NCBI GenBank assembly: GCA_031255075.1
Contig: JAIRTF010000131.1
Coordinates: forward strand, 1-6,216
Reading direction: 5' to 3'
DNA from: Bifidobacteriaceae bacterium
GTDB taxonomy: Bacteria > Actinomycetota > Actinomycetes > Actinomycetales > WQXJ01
DNA length: 6,216 bases
A program made the position numbers and the translations under genes. Positions 1 to 5,709 of the stretch are shown piece by piece. A model generated the notes under the pieces. That model was not told the DNA's origin. It ran no database searches and worked only from the letters and a program-made list of their open reading frames with translations. Position 1 is the first letter of the stretch. The number at the start of each line of letters is the position of its first letter.

Positions 1-2
1 CC

Positions 3-116
3 GGCATGGCTCAGGGCGACGCGATCTGGGTAGAAGCAGAGCCGGCAGCGGCCATGGCCACCGCCGGCGCGGCGGCCGAATTAACTTCAACGGACAAAGG
101 GAGCACTTCCAAATGA
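3..116 (+). CDS. C-terminal end of an upstream gene, probably an acetyl-CoA acyltransferase (thiolase), 5' end outside window
   Basis: An open frame enters from the left edge and stops with TGA at 114-116, overlapping the hbd start by 4 nt (ATGA). The first visible residues, GMAQGDAIWVE, line up with the motif just after the active-site cysteine near the thiolase C-terminus (compare CIGLGQGIATVFE in FadA-type enzymes, from memory). The catalytic Cys would then lie just outside the window. A thiolase would supply acetoacetyl-CoA, or cleave it, for the Hbd encoded next, so the context fits. The odd point is the tail: thiolases normally end a few residues after this motif, whereas here about 24 further Ala/Thr/Ser-rich residues follow. 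The reading frame is fairly secure from the overlap and continuity. The thiolase assignment is inferred from a very short match plus context. Confidence 0.5.
   Translation, partial: GMAQGDAIWVEAEPAAAMATAGAAAELTSTDKGSTSK
96..103 (+). promoter_or_regulatory. Ribosome binding site fixing the hbd start
   Basis: AAAGGGAG ends 9 nt before the ATG at 113. The hbd frame stays open upstream to the window edge, so this site, with the ATGA overlap, is what selects ATG 113. The upstream in-frame codons would read Arg-rich and do not resemble this family. Confidence 0.7.
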
Positions 117-964
117 GCATTTCAACTGTGATGGTGGTGGGCGCCGGCCAGATGGGCGGCGGGATTGCCCAAGTCATGGCGGCGGCTGGACGCAAGGTCT
201 ACTTGAGTGACCTGGACGCCGCGGCTGTCAACAAGCGGATCGAATTCATTGACTCAATCCTCACCAAAGATGAGGCCAAAGGCCGCATCACCGCTGATGA
301 GAAGGCCGCCACCCTGGGCCGGTTGGTCCCGGTGACGGATTTGGCGGCCGCCGCCGAATGCGACCTGGTGGTGGAGGCGGTAGCGGAGTTGATGGATGTT
401 AAGACAGCCGTGTTCAGGGAACTGGATCAGCTGGCGCCGGAGCGGTGCATTCTGGCTTCCAACACTTCGTCTTTGCCTATCACCTCAATCGCGGCGGTGA
501 CCAACCGCCCGCAGAAGGTGATCGGTATGCACTTCATGAACCCGGTGCCGGTGATGAAGCTGGTGGAGTTGATTCGCGGTCTGGCCACCAGTGAACACAC
601 TTACCAGGCTGTCAAAGCTGAAGCCGAAGCGCTCGGCAAGACCTCCGTTGAGGTCCGCGACGTGCCTGGGTTTGTGTCCAACCGGGTCCTCCAAATGCTG
701 ATCAATGAAGCCATCTTCTGCGTCTATGAGGGAGTCGCCTCCGTCGAAGACGTAGACACGGTCATGAAGCTGGGCATGAACCATCCGATGGGCCCGCTGA
801 CCTTGGCGGACTTCATCGGTCTGGACACCGTGCTGAACATCATGGAGGTCCTCTACGAGGGCTTCGCAGATTCCAAATACCGGCCCTGCCCGCTGCTCAG
901 GCAGTACGTCCAAGCCGGCTGGTTGGGCAAGAAATCGGGACGAGGGTTCTATCAGTACAGCTGA
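113..964 (+). CDS. hbd: 3-hydroxybutyryl-CoA dehydrogenase (3-hydroxyacyl-CoA dehydrogenase), NAD-dependent
   Basis: This cytosolic enzyme interconverts acetoacetyl-CoA and 3-hydroxybutyryl-CoA. The 283-residue protein has the usual length of the stand-alone Hbd/PaaH family. The N-terminal Rossmann fold starts at residue 6 with the dinucleotide loop VGAGQMGGGIAQ (9-20). An Asp at 33, ending the second strand, points to NAD(H) rather than NADP(H). The family's active-site set is all in place with the spacing of mammalian short-chain HAD (Ser137, His158, Glu170, Asn208): here Ser119, His140 (in GMHFMNPVPVMKLVE), Glu152 and Asn190 (in VPGFVSNR). The C-terminal dimerisation domain runs from about 185 and ends with the typical GKKSGRGFY. 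It overlaps the upstream gene by 4 nt and precedes the acyl-CoA dehydrogenase by 111 nt, as expected for a butyryl-CoA pathway operon. The exact chain length of the substrate is inferred from context. Confidence 0.95.
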   Translation: MSISTVMVVGAGQMGGGIAQVMAAAGRKVYLSDLDAAAVNKRIEFIDSILTKDEAKGRITADEKAATLGRLVPVTDLAAAAECDLVVEAVAELMDVKTAVFRELDQLAPERCILASNTSSLPITSIAAVTNRPQKVIGMHFMNPVPVMKLVELIRGLATSEHTYQAVKAEAEALGKTSVEVRDVPGFVSNRVLQMLINEAIFCVYEGVASVEDVDTVMKLGMNHPMGPLTLADFIGLDTVLNIMEVLYEGFADSKYRPCPLLRQYVQAGWLGKKSGRGFYQYS

Positions 965-1075
965 ACCCGGCGCGCCTACCTGGGGTTCCAACCGGCCGGG
1001 CGGACGGTCAAGGCGCCGGTCAAGCGGGACCGGGGGCGCGGCATCGGACATATCAACACCAACAAAGGACAAGCA
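965..1075 (+). other. hbd-acyl-CoA dehydrogenase spacer with a small hairpin and an 8-bp direct repeat
   Basis: This 111-nt gap holds no plausible gene. CCGGTC (1016-1021) can pair with GACCGG (1028-1033) around a 6-nt loop, and CGGTCAAG occurs twice 12 nt apart (1005-1012 and 1017-1024). No T-run follows the stem, so it does not look like an intrinsic terminator. The ribosome site AAAGGA (1064-1069) sits 6 nt before the next ATG. In such GC-rich DNA short stems and repeats arise easily by chance. Confidence 0.35.
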
Positions 1076-2215
1076 ATGCCGTTTCATCTAACTGACGAAC
1101 AAGAACTGGTGCGCACCTCGGTACGCGAGTTTGCCGATGCGGAGATCGCGCCGCTGGCCGCCACCTTGGACCGGGAACACCGGCCGCCGTTGGAGTCCAT
1201 TCCCAAACTGGCGGATATGGGCATCCTGGGTATGACTATCCCCGAACAATATGGGGGCTCTGTAAGTGACTACCTGAGCTTCATTGTGGCCCTGGAAGAG
1301 ATTTCGCGGGCCTGTGCCTCCACCGGCGTGATGGTGGAGGTCCACGCCAGCCTGGTGTCCACTTCGATTCTGCACTTCGGTACCGAAGAGCAGCGGCAAA
1401 AGTATCTGCCAGACATGGCGGCCGGCAAGAAGATCGGCGCGTTCTGCCTGACCGAACCCGGCGCCGGTTCAGATGCTGGGGCGTTGGCCTCGACCGCGAC
1501 CAAAGAAGACGGCCACTATGTCATCAACGGGCAGAAGATCTTCATCACCAACGGCAGCTTTGCCGAGGTCTTCATTGTCATGGCCCGCACCTCTGACCAG
1601 CCGGGCACCCGGGGAATCAGCGCCTTCCTGGTGGATCGCGGCACGCCCGGCATGCAGATTGGCGAACCTGAGGTGAAGATGGGCATCCGTGGATCTTCAA
1701 CCACGCCAATTCTGTTTGACCAAGTGCGGATACCTGAATCGGCGCTCCTGGGTGAAGAAGGCCACGGGTTCAAGATCGCCATGAAGGGGTTGGACGGCGG
1801 CCGCACCGGCATTGCCGCCCAGGCTTTGGGGATTGCCCAAGGCGCCTTCGATCAAGCCCGGGTCTACGCCATGGAGCGCGTCCAGTTTGGCCAACCGATC
1901 GCCAAACTGCAGGCCATCCAGTGGATGATCGCGGACATGTCGGTGGACTTGGAAGCCGGCCGGGCTTTGGTCTACCAAGCGGCGGACCTGGAAGACCGCG
2001 GCCAGCCCTTCGCTGATGCCGCCGCCAAGGCCAAGCTGTTCTGCGGCCCGATGGCGACCCGCGTCACCCACGCCGCCATGCAGGTCTTCGGCGGGATTGG
2101 CTATACCGACGCCTACCCGGTGGAACGCATGTATCGCGACGCGCGGATCACCGAAATCTACGAAGGAACCAATGAGATTCAGCGCCTGGTGATTGCTCGC
2201 AGCCTGCTGCGCTGA
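1076..2215 (+). CDS. bcd: Short-chain acyl-CoA dehydrogenase, butyryl-CoA dehydrogenase type
   Basis: This FAD enzyme interconverts butyryl-CoA and crotonyl-CoA, exchanging electrons with an ETF, here presumably FixAB. At 379 residues it is full length for the family. It shows the three-part acyl-CoA dehydrogenase fold: an N-terminal helical domain (to about 120), a central beta domain with the signature CLTEPGAGSDAG (124-135) and the strand around GIRGSSTTPILFD (203-215), and a C-terminal helical domain with FAD-contacting motifs ERVQFGQPI (267-275) and QVFGGIGY (336-343). The catalytic base is Glu363 in IYEGTNEIQ, the position used by short-chain and butyryl-CoA dehydrogenases. The start is supported by AAAGGA 6 nt upstream and the typical opening FHLTDEQELVR. 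Butyryl-CoA specificity is inferred from the family and the hbd/crt neighbours. Related short-chain substrates, or a CaiA/YdiO-like role, cannot be excluded. Confidence 0.9.
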   Translation: MPFHLTDEQELVRTSVREFADAEIAPLAATLDREHRPPLESIPKLADMGILGMTIPEQYGGSVSDYLSFIVALEEISRACASTGVMVEVHASLVSTSILHFGTEEQRQKYLPDMAAGKKIGAFCLTEPGAGSDAGALASTATKEDGHYVINGQKIFITNGSFAEVFIVMARTSDQPGTRGISAFLVDRGTPGMQIGEPEVKMGIRGSSTTPILFDQVRIPESALLGEEGHGFKIAMKGLDGGRTGIAAQALGIAQGAFDQARVYAMERVQFGQPIAKLQAIQWMIADMSVDLEAGRALVYQAADLEDRGQPFADAAAKAKLFCGPMATRVTHAAMQVFGGIGYTDAYPVERMYRDARITEIYEGTNEIQRLVIARSLLR

Positions 2216-2260
2216 CCGGGCCAGACCGGGCGGGAAACCAGCTGCTCTGCGGCAGTGGGA

Positions 2261-2289
2261 GCCGGCCGCGCCAACCCTGGACGGCCGGC
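2261..2289 (+). promoter_or_regulatory. Possible intercistronic hairpin between the acyl-CoA dehydrogenase gene and fixA
   Basis: GCCGGCCG (2261-2268) is perfectly complementary to CGGCCGGC (2282-2289), giving an 8-bp all-GC stem with a 13-nt loop. It lies 43 nt before the fixA start in the otherwise empty 116-nt spacer. No T-run follows, so it is unlikely to be a simple intrinsic terminator. It could mark an RNA processing or stability point separating the two cistrons. An alternative stem, GCCGG/CCGGC (2284-2288 with 2293-2297), competes for the same bases. The GCCGGC word is common throughout this DNA, which lowers confidence. Confidence 0.3.
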
Positions 2290-2319
2290 GGCCCGGCGCC
2301 ACAACCAAGCCACACATGT

Positions 2320-2325
2320 AAGGAG
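2320..2325 (+). promoter_or_regulatory. Strong ribosome binding site of fixA
   Basis: AAGGAG lies 6 nt before the ATG at 2332, the best-spaced consensus site in the window. It opens the translationally coupled fixABCX block, so it may set the level of the whole complex. Confidence 0.75.
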
Positions 2326-2331
2326 TTCAAC

Positions 2332-3126
2332 ATGAAAATCGCAGTTGCCTACAAGTGGGCCGCTGACCCTTCGGAGGCTTCGGTCAGCCCAGATGGGCAG
2401 GTCGATTTCTCCCGGGCCAAGCCCAAGATCAGCGAATATGACGCGGTAGCCATCGCCATGGGCCGGGCCTTGGCGGATGCGGCCGGCGCCGAACTGGTGG
2501 GGATCTCCGCCGGTGGTTCGGCCGCCGCCACACCCCTGGCGTTGAAGGCCGCACTCTCCCGCGGCCTGGACTCAGCGGTGGTGGTCCAAAGCCCGGATCT
2601 GGAATCCGCCGGCACTTTCCAGACCGCCCAGGCCCTGGCCGCCGCCGTCCGCCATCTGGGGGACGTGACTTTGGTGGTCTGCGGTGACAGTTCAATTGAC
2701 GCCGGCGCTCAGATGGTGCCGGCGGTGCTGGGCGGTCTATTAGGTTGGCCCGCGTTGACCGATGTCGGAGCCGCCCAATTAGCTGCCGCAGACAACCGCT
2801 TGACAGCCGAACGGTCCATCGCGGAGGGCATCCAAACCCTGGTGGCAACGCTGCCCATAGTCATCTCCGCCGCGGCCGGGGCCCTGGCGGCACCGGCGCC
2901 GGGCATGAAAGACATCCTGGCCGCCGCCAAGAAGCCATCCCAGGTACTCAGCCCAGCCGATCTGAGCCTGGAATTGGCTGCCGCCGCGCCGGTCACCGCC
3001 CAGGTGAAGGTTTCCGGGCCGGCCCGCCGCTGCGTCCAGATTGACACCACCGACCCGGCCACCGCTGCCGCCGAGTTGCTGGCCGCTCTGGCCGCAGCCG
3101 GCACGCCGATCGGAGGGAGGTCATGA
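2332..3126 (+). CDS. fixA: Electron transfer flavoprotein beta-type subunit FixA
   Basis: FixA pairs with FixB as a cytosolic ETF that shuttles electrons between the acyl-CoA dehydrogenase and FixC/FixX. The 264 residues match the family length (E. coli FixA is about 256). The sequence follows the carnitine-type FixA/YdiQ pattern rather than a generic EtfB: DGQVDFSRAKPKISEYD (21-37) replaces the usual NPFDEYA region. CGDSSIDAGAQMVP (117-130) is the nucleotide-binding loop equivalent to CGRQAIDGDTGQ of ordinary ETF beta. GMKDILAAAKKP (191-202) is the conserved recognition-loop region that contacts the dehydrogenase in ETFs. The C-terminal 50 residues are Ala-rich and weakly conserved. The stop overlaps the fixB start (ATGA). 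Whether the nucleotide bound is AMP (ordinary ETF) or a second FAD (bifurcating ETF) cannot be decided by eye. Confidence 0.92.
   Translation: MKIAVAYKWAADPSEASVSPDGQVDFSRAKPKISEYDAVAIAMGRALADAAGAELVGISAGGSAAATPLALKAALSRGLDSAVVVQSPDLESAGTFQTAQALAAAVRHLGDVTLVVCGDSSIDAGAQMVPAVLGGLLGWPALTDVGAAQLAAADNRLTAERSIAEGIQTLVATLPIVISAAAGALAAPAPGMKDILAAAKKPSQVLSPADLSLELAAAAPVTAQVKVSGPARRCVQIDTTDPATAAAELLAALAAAGTPIGGRS
3112..3120 (+). promoter_or_regulatory. Extended purine-rich ribosome site of fixB inside the end of fixA
   Basis: GGAGGGAGG lies 2 nt before the fixB ATG at 3123, with its first GGAGG 6 nt away. It encodes part of the fixA C-terminus (GGRS). It gives fixB independent initiation in addition to coupling through the ATGA overlap, in contrast to fixC, which has no clear site. 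Confidence 0.65.
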
Positions 3127-4076
3127 TCGGAACGGTATATGTCCTGGTCACAGGCCCAGGTGGAACAGTTTCAGCCAGTCAGCTGGTGGCCGGTGCCCGC
3201 AGCTTGGGCCGTCCGGTGACGGCTGTGGCCGTTGGTGCTGAAGACGTGGCCGGTGACGCGGCCTTGGCCGGCGCTGATCGCGTCTGGTGGTTTGGTGACC
3301 AAAGTGGCCGCCCCCCGGAAGCTTTCGCGGCCGATGCCGCCAAGGCCGTAGCCGCCGAACCGGGCCTGGTCTTGACCGGCCGGGCGCCGGCGGACCGGGC
3401 GATCGCCGGGGCGATCGCTGCCGCTATGACCGCACCGGTTGTGGTCTGCGCCACCGCTGTCGAGGTTGGTGCCGGCTCAAGCGGTTTGGTGACCGGGCCG
3501 GCGGCCGGCGGCCTGGTTGAGCAGACTGTTGAATACGCCTCACCAGTGGTCCTGGTTGGCCCAGCTTTGGCACCCGCGGGCGCGGCTGCGGGAGGAGGCG
3601 GCGCGGCATCGGCCACCGAGGCTGAGATGCCACCGGGGCCGCTCAGCGAAGCCCACCCCTACCCGGTGGAACAGGCGTCTTTGACGCCGGCCGGCGGCCA
3701 GAAGGCCAACTTGGGGGAGGCAGCCGTGGTGGTATCCGCCGGGCGTGGCTTCAAAGCCCAAGAGGACCTGGCTTTGGCCTTGGCCCTGGCTGAGGCTGTG
3801 GGCGGGGAGTTGGCCTGCTCCAGACCGTTGGCGGAAGGGCTCGGCTGGATGCCGAAAGACCGCTACGTGGGCATTTCCGGCAATCAGATCGCCCCAGAGG
3901 TGTACATCGCGATTGGCATTTCCGGTCAGCTTCAACACCTGGGTGGGGTGCGCGGCGCCAAGACCGTAGTAGCGGTCAACTCTGACGCCTCGGCACCCAT
4001 CATGACGGCGGCTGACCTGGTGCTGTGCGGAGATCTGTACAACCTGATCCCAGCCATCACGGCGGCCGTCAAATGA
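3123..4076 (+). CDS. fixB: Electron transfer flavoprotein alpha-type subunit FixB
   Basis: FixB carries the FAD that accepts and passes electrons in the FixAB flavoprotein. The 317-residue protein matches FixB/YdiR length. An N-terminal alpha/beta domain (1 to about 148) is joined to the C-terminal FAD domain (from about 198) by a low-complexity Ala/Gly/Pro linker (about 149-172). The FAD domain has the full ETF alpha signature set: VVSAGRGF (203-210), CSRPLAEGLGW (232-242), RYVGISG (247-253), the flavin-contacting GISGQLQHLGG (265-275), and VNSDASAPIMTAADLVLCGD (285-304). CSRPLAE...RYVGIS closely follows E. coli FixB as remembered. It starts within the fixA stop (ATGA) behind a strong GGAGG site and ends within the fixC start (ATGA). 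Folding and flavin binding look intact. Confidence 0.93.
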   Translation: MIGTVYVLVTGPGGTVSASQLVAGARSLGRPVTAVAVGAEDVAGDAALAGADRVWWFGDQSGRPPEAFAADAAKAVAAEPGLVLTGRAPADRAIAGAIAAAMTAPVVVCATAVEVGAGSSGLVTGPAAGGLVEQTVEYASPVVLVGPALAPAGAAAGGGGAASATEAEMPPGPLSEAHPYPVEQASLTPAGGQKANLGEAAVVVSAGRGFKAQEDLALALALAEAVGGELACSRPLAEGLGWMPKDRYVGISGNQIAPEVYIAIGISGQLQHLGGVRGAKTVVAVNSDASAPIMTAADLVLCGDLYNLIPAITAAVK

Positions 4077-5368
4077 CCGCTGAACCGGATTTCGACGTCA
4101 TTGTGATTGGTGGCGGCGTGGCCGGGCTGGTGACCGGCTACCTGCTGGCGGACAAGGGCATCAACACAGTGGTGATTGAACGTGGCGAGGCACCGGGTTC
4201 GAAGAACCTGTCCGGCGGGATCATGTACACCCATGCCATCCGCCAAGTCTTCCCAGATTTTGTCGAAGAGGCGCCAATCGAACGGATCATCACCCGCAAC
4301 CAGCTGTGCTTCTTGAACCCAACCGGTCATTTCGCCATTGACTATGGCGATCAGCGGCTGGCGGACGCCACCACTGCTGTCACGGTGCTCCGAGCCCACC
4401 TGGACCAATGGTTGGCGGACCGCTGCGAAGCGGCCGGCGCCATGGTGATGCCTGGCGTCAGAGTCGATTCGCTGATCACAGACCACGGCCAGGTTTGCGG
4501 AGTGCGGGCCGGAGATGACGAACTGCGGGCGCGGGTGGTGGTGGCCGCAGATGGCGTCAATTCGTTCATCGCTCGCGATGCCGGGTTGCGGGGCCGCCAA
4601 CCGACCCATCACCTGGCGGTTGGCATCAAAGCGGTGCTGAAGTTGCCGGCGGCGGAGATTGACGAACGGTTCGGCGTCAGCGGCAACCACGGTGCGGCGC
4701 TGGCGATTGTGGGGGACGCCTCGGCCGGCATTGGCGGCGGCGGCTTCTTGTACACCAACCGCGAAACCCTCTCCCTCGGTTTGCTGCTGCGGCTGGATGA
4801 CCTGGTGGCCAAGGGCGGCGAATCGGCCGCGCTGTTTGAGCGGTTTGCCGCCCACCCGGCGCTGGCCTGTTACCTGGATGGCACCGAACTGCTGGAATAC
4901 GGCTGCCACCTGGTCAACGAGGGCGGCTTCGAAATGATGGGCAAGCTGGTCCACAACGGGTTGGTGATAGTGGGCGATGCCGCCGGGCTGACCCTCAACA
5001 CCGGTCTGGTGGTGCGCGGAATGGACTTGGCGGTCGGCTCAGCCATTGCGGCCGCCAAGGGCATTTGCCAAGCCCTGGCGGCTGATGACACCTCTGCCGC
5101 CGGCCTGGCCGGATACCAACAGGCCCTCGATGAGTCGTTCGTAGGCCAAGACATGCGAACCTTTGCCCGGGCGCCAAAGTTCTTGGAGACCGAACGCCTC
5201 TACCGCGACTACAGCCAGGTGCTGGCTGACATGTTCTTCGACATCTACGCACTGGATGGAACACCCCGCCGGCGGATGATGTCAGTGGGCCGGAAGACTT
5301 TGAAGCATTCGCCCGTCGGGTTGCGGCACTTGGCCAAGGACGGGTTGAAGGCGGTGCGAGCAATATGA
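4073..5368 (+). CDS. fixC: FixC, flavoprotein of the ETF:quinone oxidoreductase family
   Basis: FixC is an FAD protein that, with FixX, corresponds to ETF:quinone oxidoreductase and passes electrons between FixAB and quinone at the membrane face. From ATG 4073 it has 431 residues, close to E. coli FixC (about 428). The Rossmann FAD loop VIVIGGGVAGLV is at 9-20, followed by VIERGEAPGSKNLSGG (34-49). AADGVNS (158-164) is the second FAD motif of GR2-type flavoproteins. GGGFLYTNRETLSLGL (222-237) and GLVIVGDAAG (296-305) complete the fold, with MDLAVGSAIAAAKG after it. No iron-sulfur cysteine motif is present, as expected because that domain is the separate FixX. The frame is open further upstream (ATG 4025), but ATG 4073 is preferred: it overlaps the fixB stop (ATGA) and directly precedes the FAD fold. 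No clear ribosome site precedes it, so translation probably depends on coupling to fixB. Confidence 0.93.
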   Translation: MTAEPDFDVIVIGGGVAGLVTGYLLADKGINTVVIERGEAPGSKNLSGGIMYTHAIRQVFPDFVEEAPIERIITRNQLCFLNPTGHFAIDYGDQRLADATTAVTVLRAHLDQWLADRCEAAGAMVMPGVRVDSLITDHGQVCGVRAGDDELRARVVVAADGVNSFIARDAGLRGRQPTHHLAVGIKAVLKLPAAEIDERFGVSGNHGAALAIVGDASAGIGGGGFLYTNRETLSLGLLLRLDDLVAKGGESAALFERFAAHPALACYLDGTELLEYGCHLVNEGGFEMMGKLVHNGLVIVGDAAGLTLNTGLVVRGMDLAVGSAIAAAKGICQALAADDTSAAGLAGYQQALDESFVGQDMRTFARAPKFLETERLYRDYSQVLADMFFDIYALDGTPRRRMMSVGRKTLKHSPVGLRHLAKDGLKAVRAI

Positions 5369-5652
5369 GTCTGCCAAGTGTGACTGACCGGCTGGCCACC
5401 AACCGGTTTGTGCTGGATGAAGAACAGTGCCACATCACCGTCAACCAGGAGGTGGCCCGGGCCACCGGCACCGCTGAACGAATCATTGCCTGCTGCCCGG
5501 CCCGCGTCTATTCGTGGGCGGCGGACGGCACTGTGGCTGTGGAGTATGCCGGCTGCTTGGAGTGTGGCACCTGCTTTGCGGTGGCCTCCCCCGGCGCTTT
5601 GGAGTGGCACTACCCGCGCGGCGGCTTTGGCATCCAGTTCCGGGAAGGGTGA
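5365..5652 (+). CDS. fixX: FixX, ferredoxin-like iron-sulfur subunit of the FixABCX complex
   Basis: FixX is the small iron-sulfur partner of FixC. The 95-residue protein matches the family length and aligns along its whole length with E. coli FixX as remembered: NRFVLDEEQCHI near the start, YAGCLECGTC in the middle, EWHYPRGGFGIQFREG at the end. The cluster ligands expected for one [4Fe-4S] centre are Cys64, Cys67 and Cys70 (CxxCxxC) with Cys44 of the Cys-Pro pair. This resembles the cluster-binding domain of ETF:quinone oxidoreductase. Two further cysteines, Cys22 and Cys43, are visible. The positions where nitrogen-fixation FixX proteins carry additional cysteines (after CPA and after CGTC) are Val48 and Ala74 here. 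The start overlaps the fixC stop (ATGA), with only a distant GAAGG (5347-5351), again suggesting coupled translation. Confidence 0.93.
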   Translation: MSLPSVTDRLATNRFVLDEEQCHITVNQEVARATGTAERIIACCPARVYSWAADGTVAVEYAGCLECGTCFAVASPGALEWHYPRGGFGIQFREG

Positions 5653-5676
5653 AGGCCGGCCCGCGGCAAGGATTCG

Positions 5677-5687
5677 GTTGGACCAAC
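5677..5687 (+). repeat. Short perfect inverted repeat in the fixX-crt spacer
   Basis: GTTGG-A-CCAAC is an 11-nt palindrome around one central base in the 57-nt spacer, 22 nt before the crt ATG. GGACCA recurs at 5699-5704, next to the ribosome site AAAGGA (5696-5701). AACTG (5685-5689) can also pair with CAGTT (5703-5707), placing the ribosome site in the loop. It could be an operator half-site pair or chance. It matches no regulator box I recognise, including the FNR-type TTGAT-N4-ATCAA. Confidence 0.25.
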
Positions 5688-5709
5688 TGTTTAGCAAAGG
5701 ACCAGTTCT

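Noticed and set aside
485..1087. 200-codon open frame on the - strand opposite hbd
   Set aside because: It is antisense to hbd, whose catalytic residues are all intact. No ribosome site or family resemblance was seen.
2284..2297. GCCGG/CCGGC stem read as a terminator after the acyl-CoA dehydrogenase gene
   Set aside because: No T-run follows, and the downstream fix genes logically belong to the same operon.
1697..2317. 206-codon open frame on the - strand opposite the acyl-CoA dehydrogenase gene
   Set aside because: It is antisense to a well-supported gene, has low-complexity composition and no recognisable motif.
2316..2321. Start-stop pair ATG-TAA overlapping the fixA ribosome site
   Set aside because: A minimal upstream ORF could in principle modulate fixA, but it has no ribosome site of its own and is expected by chance.
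2800..2805. TTGACA resembling a -35 promoter element inside fixA
   Set aside because: No -10-like AT-rich hexamer lies at the right distance, and it is within coding sequence.
4025..4072. Longer fixC start at ATG 4025
   Set aside because: It would add 16 unconserved residues (beginning MRRSVQPDPSHH) and overlap fixB by about 50 nt. ATG 4073 gives the ATGA overlap and the normal family N-terminus.
3932..4954. 340-codon open frame on the - strand opposite fixB/fixC
   Set aside because: It lies wholly antisense to fixB and fixC, which have full family motifs. Its translation is rich in His/Gln/Arg without a recognisable fold, typical of GC-rich antisense frames.
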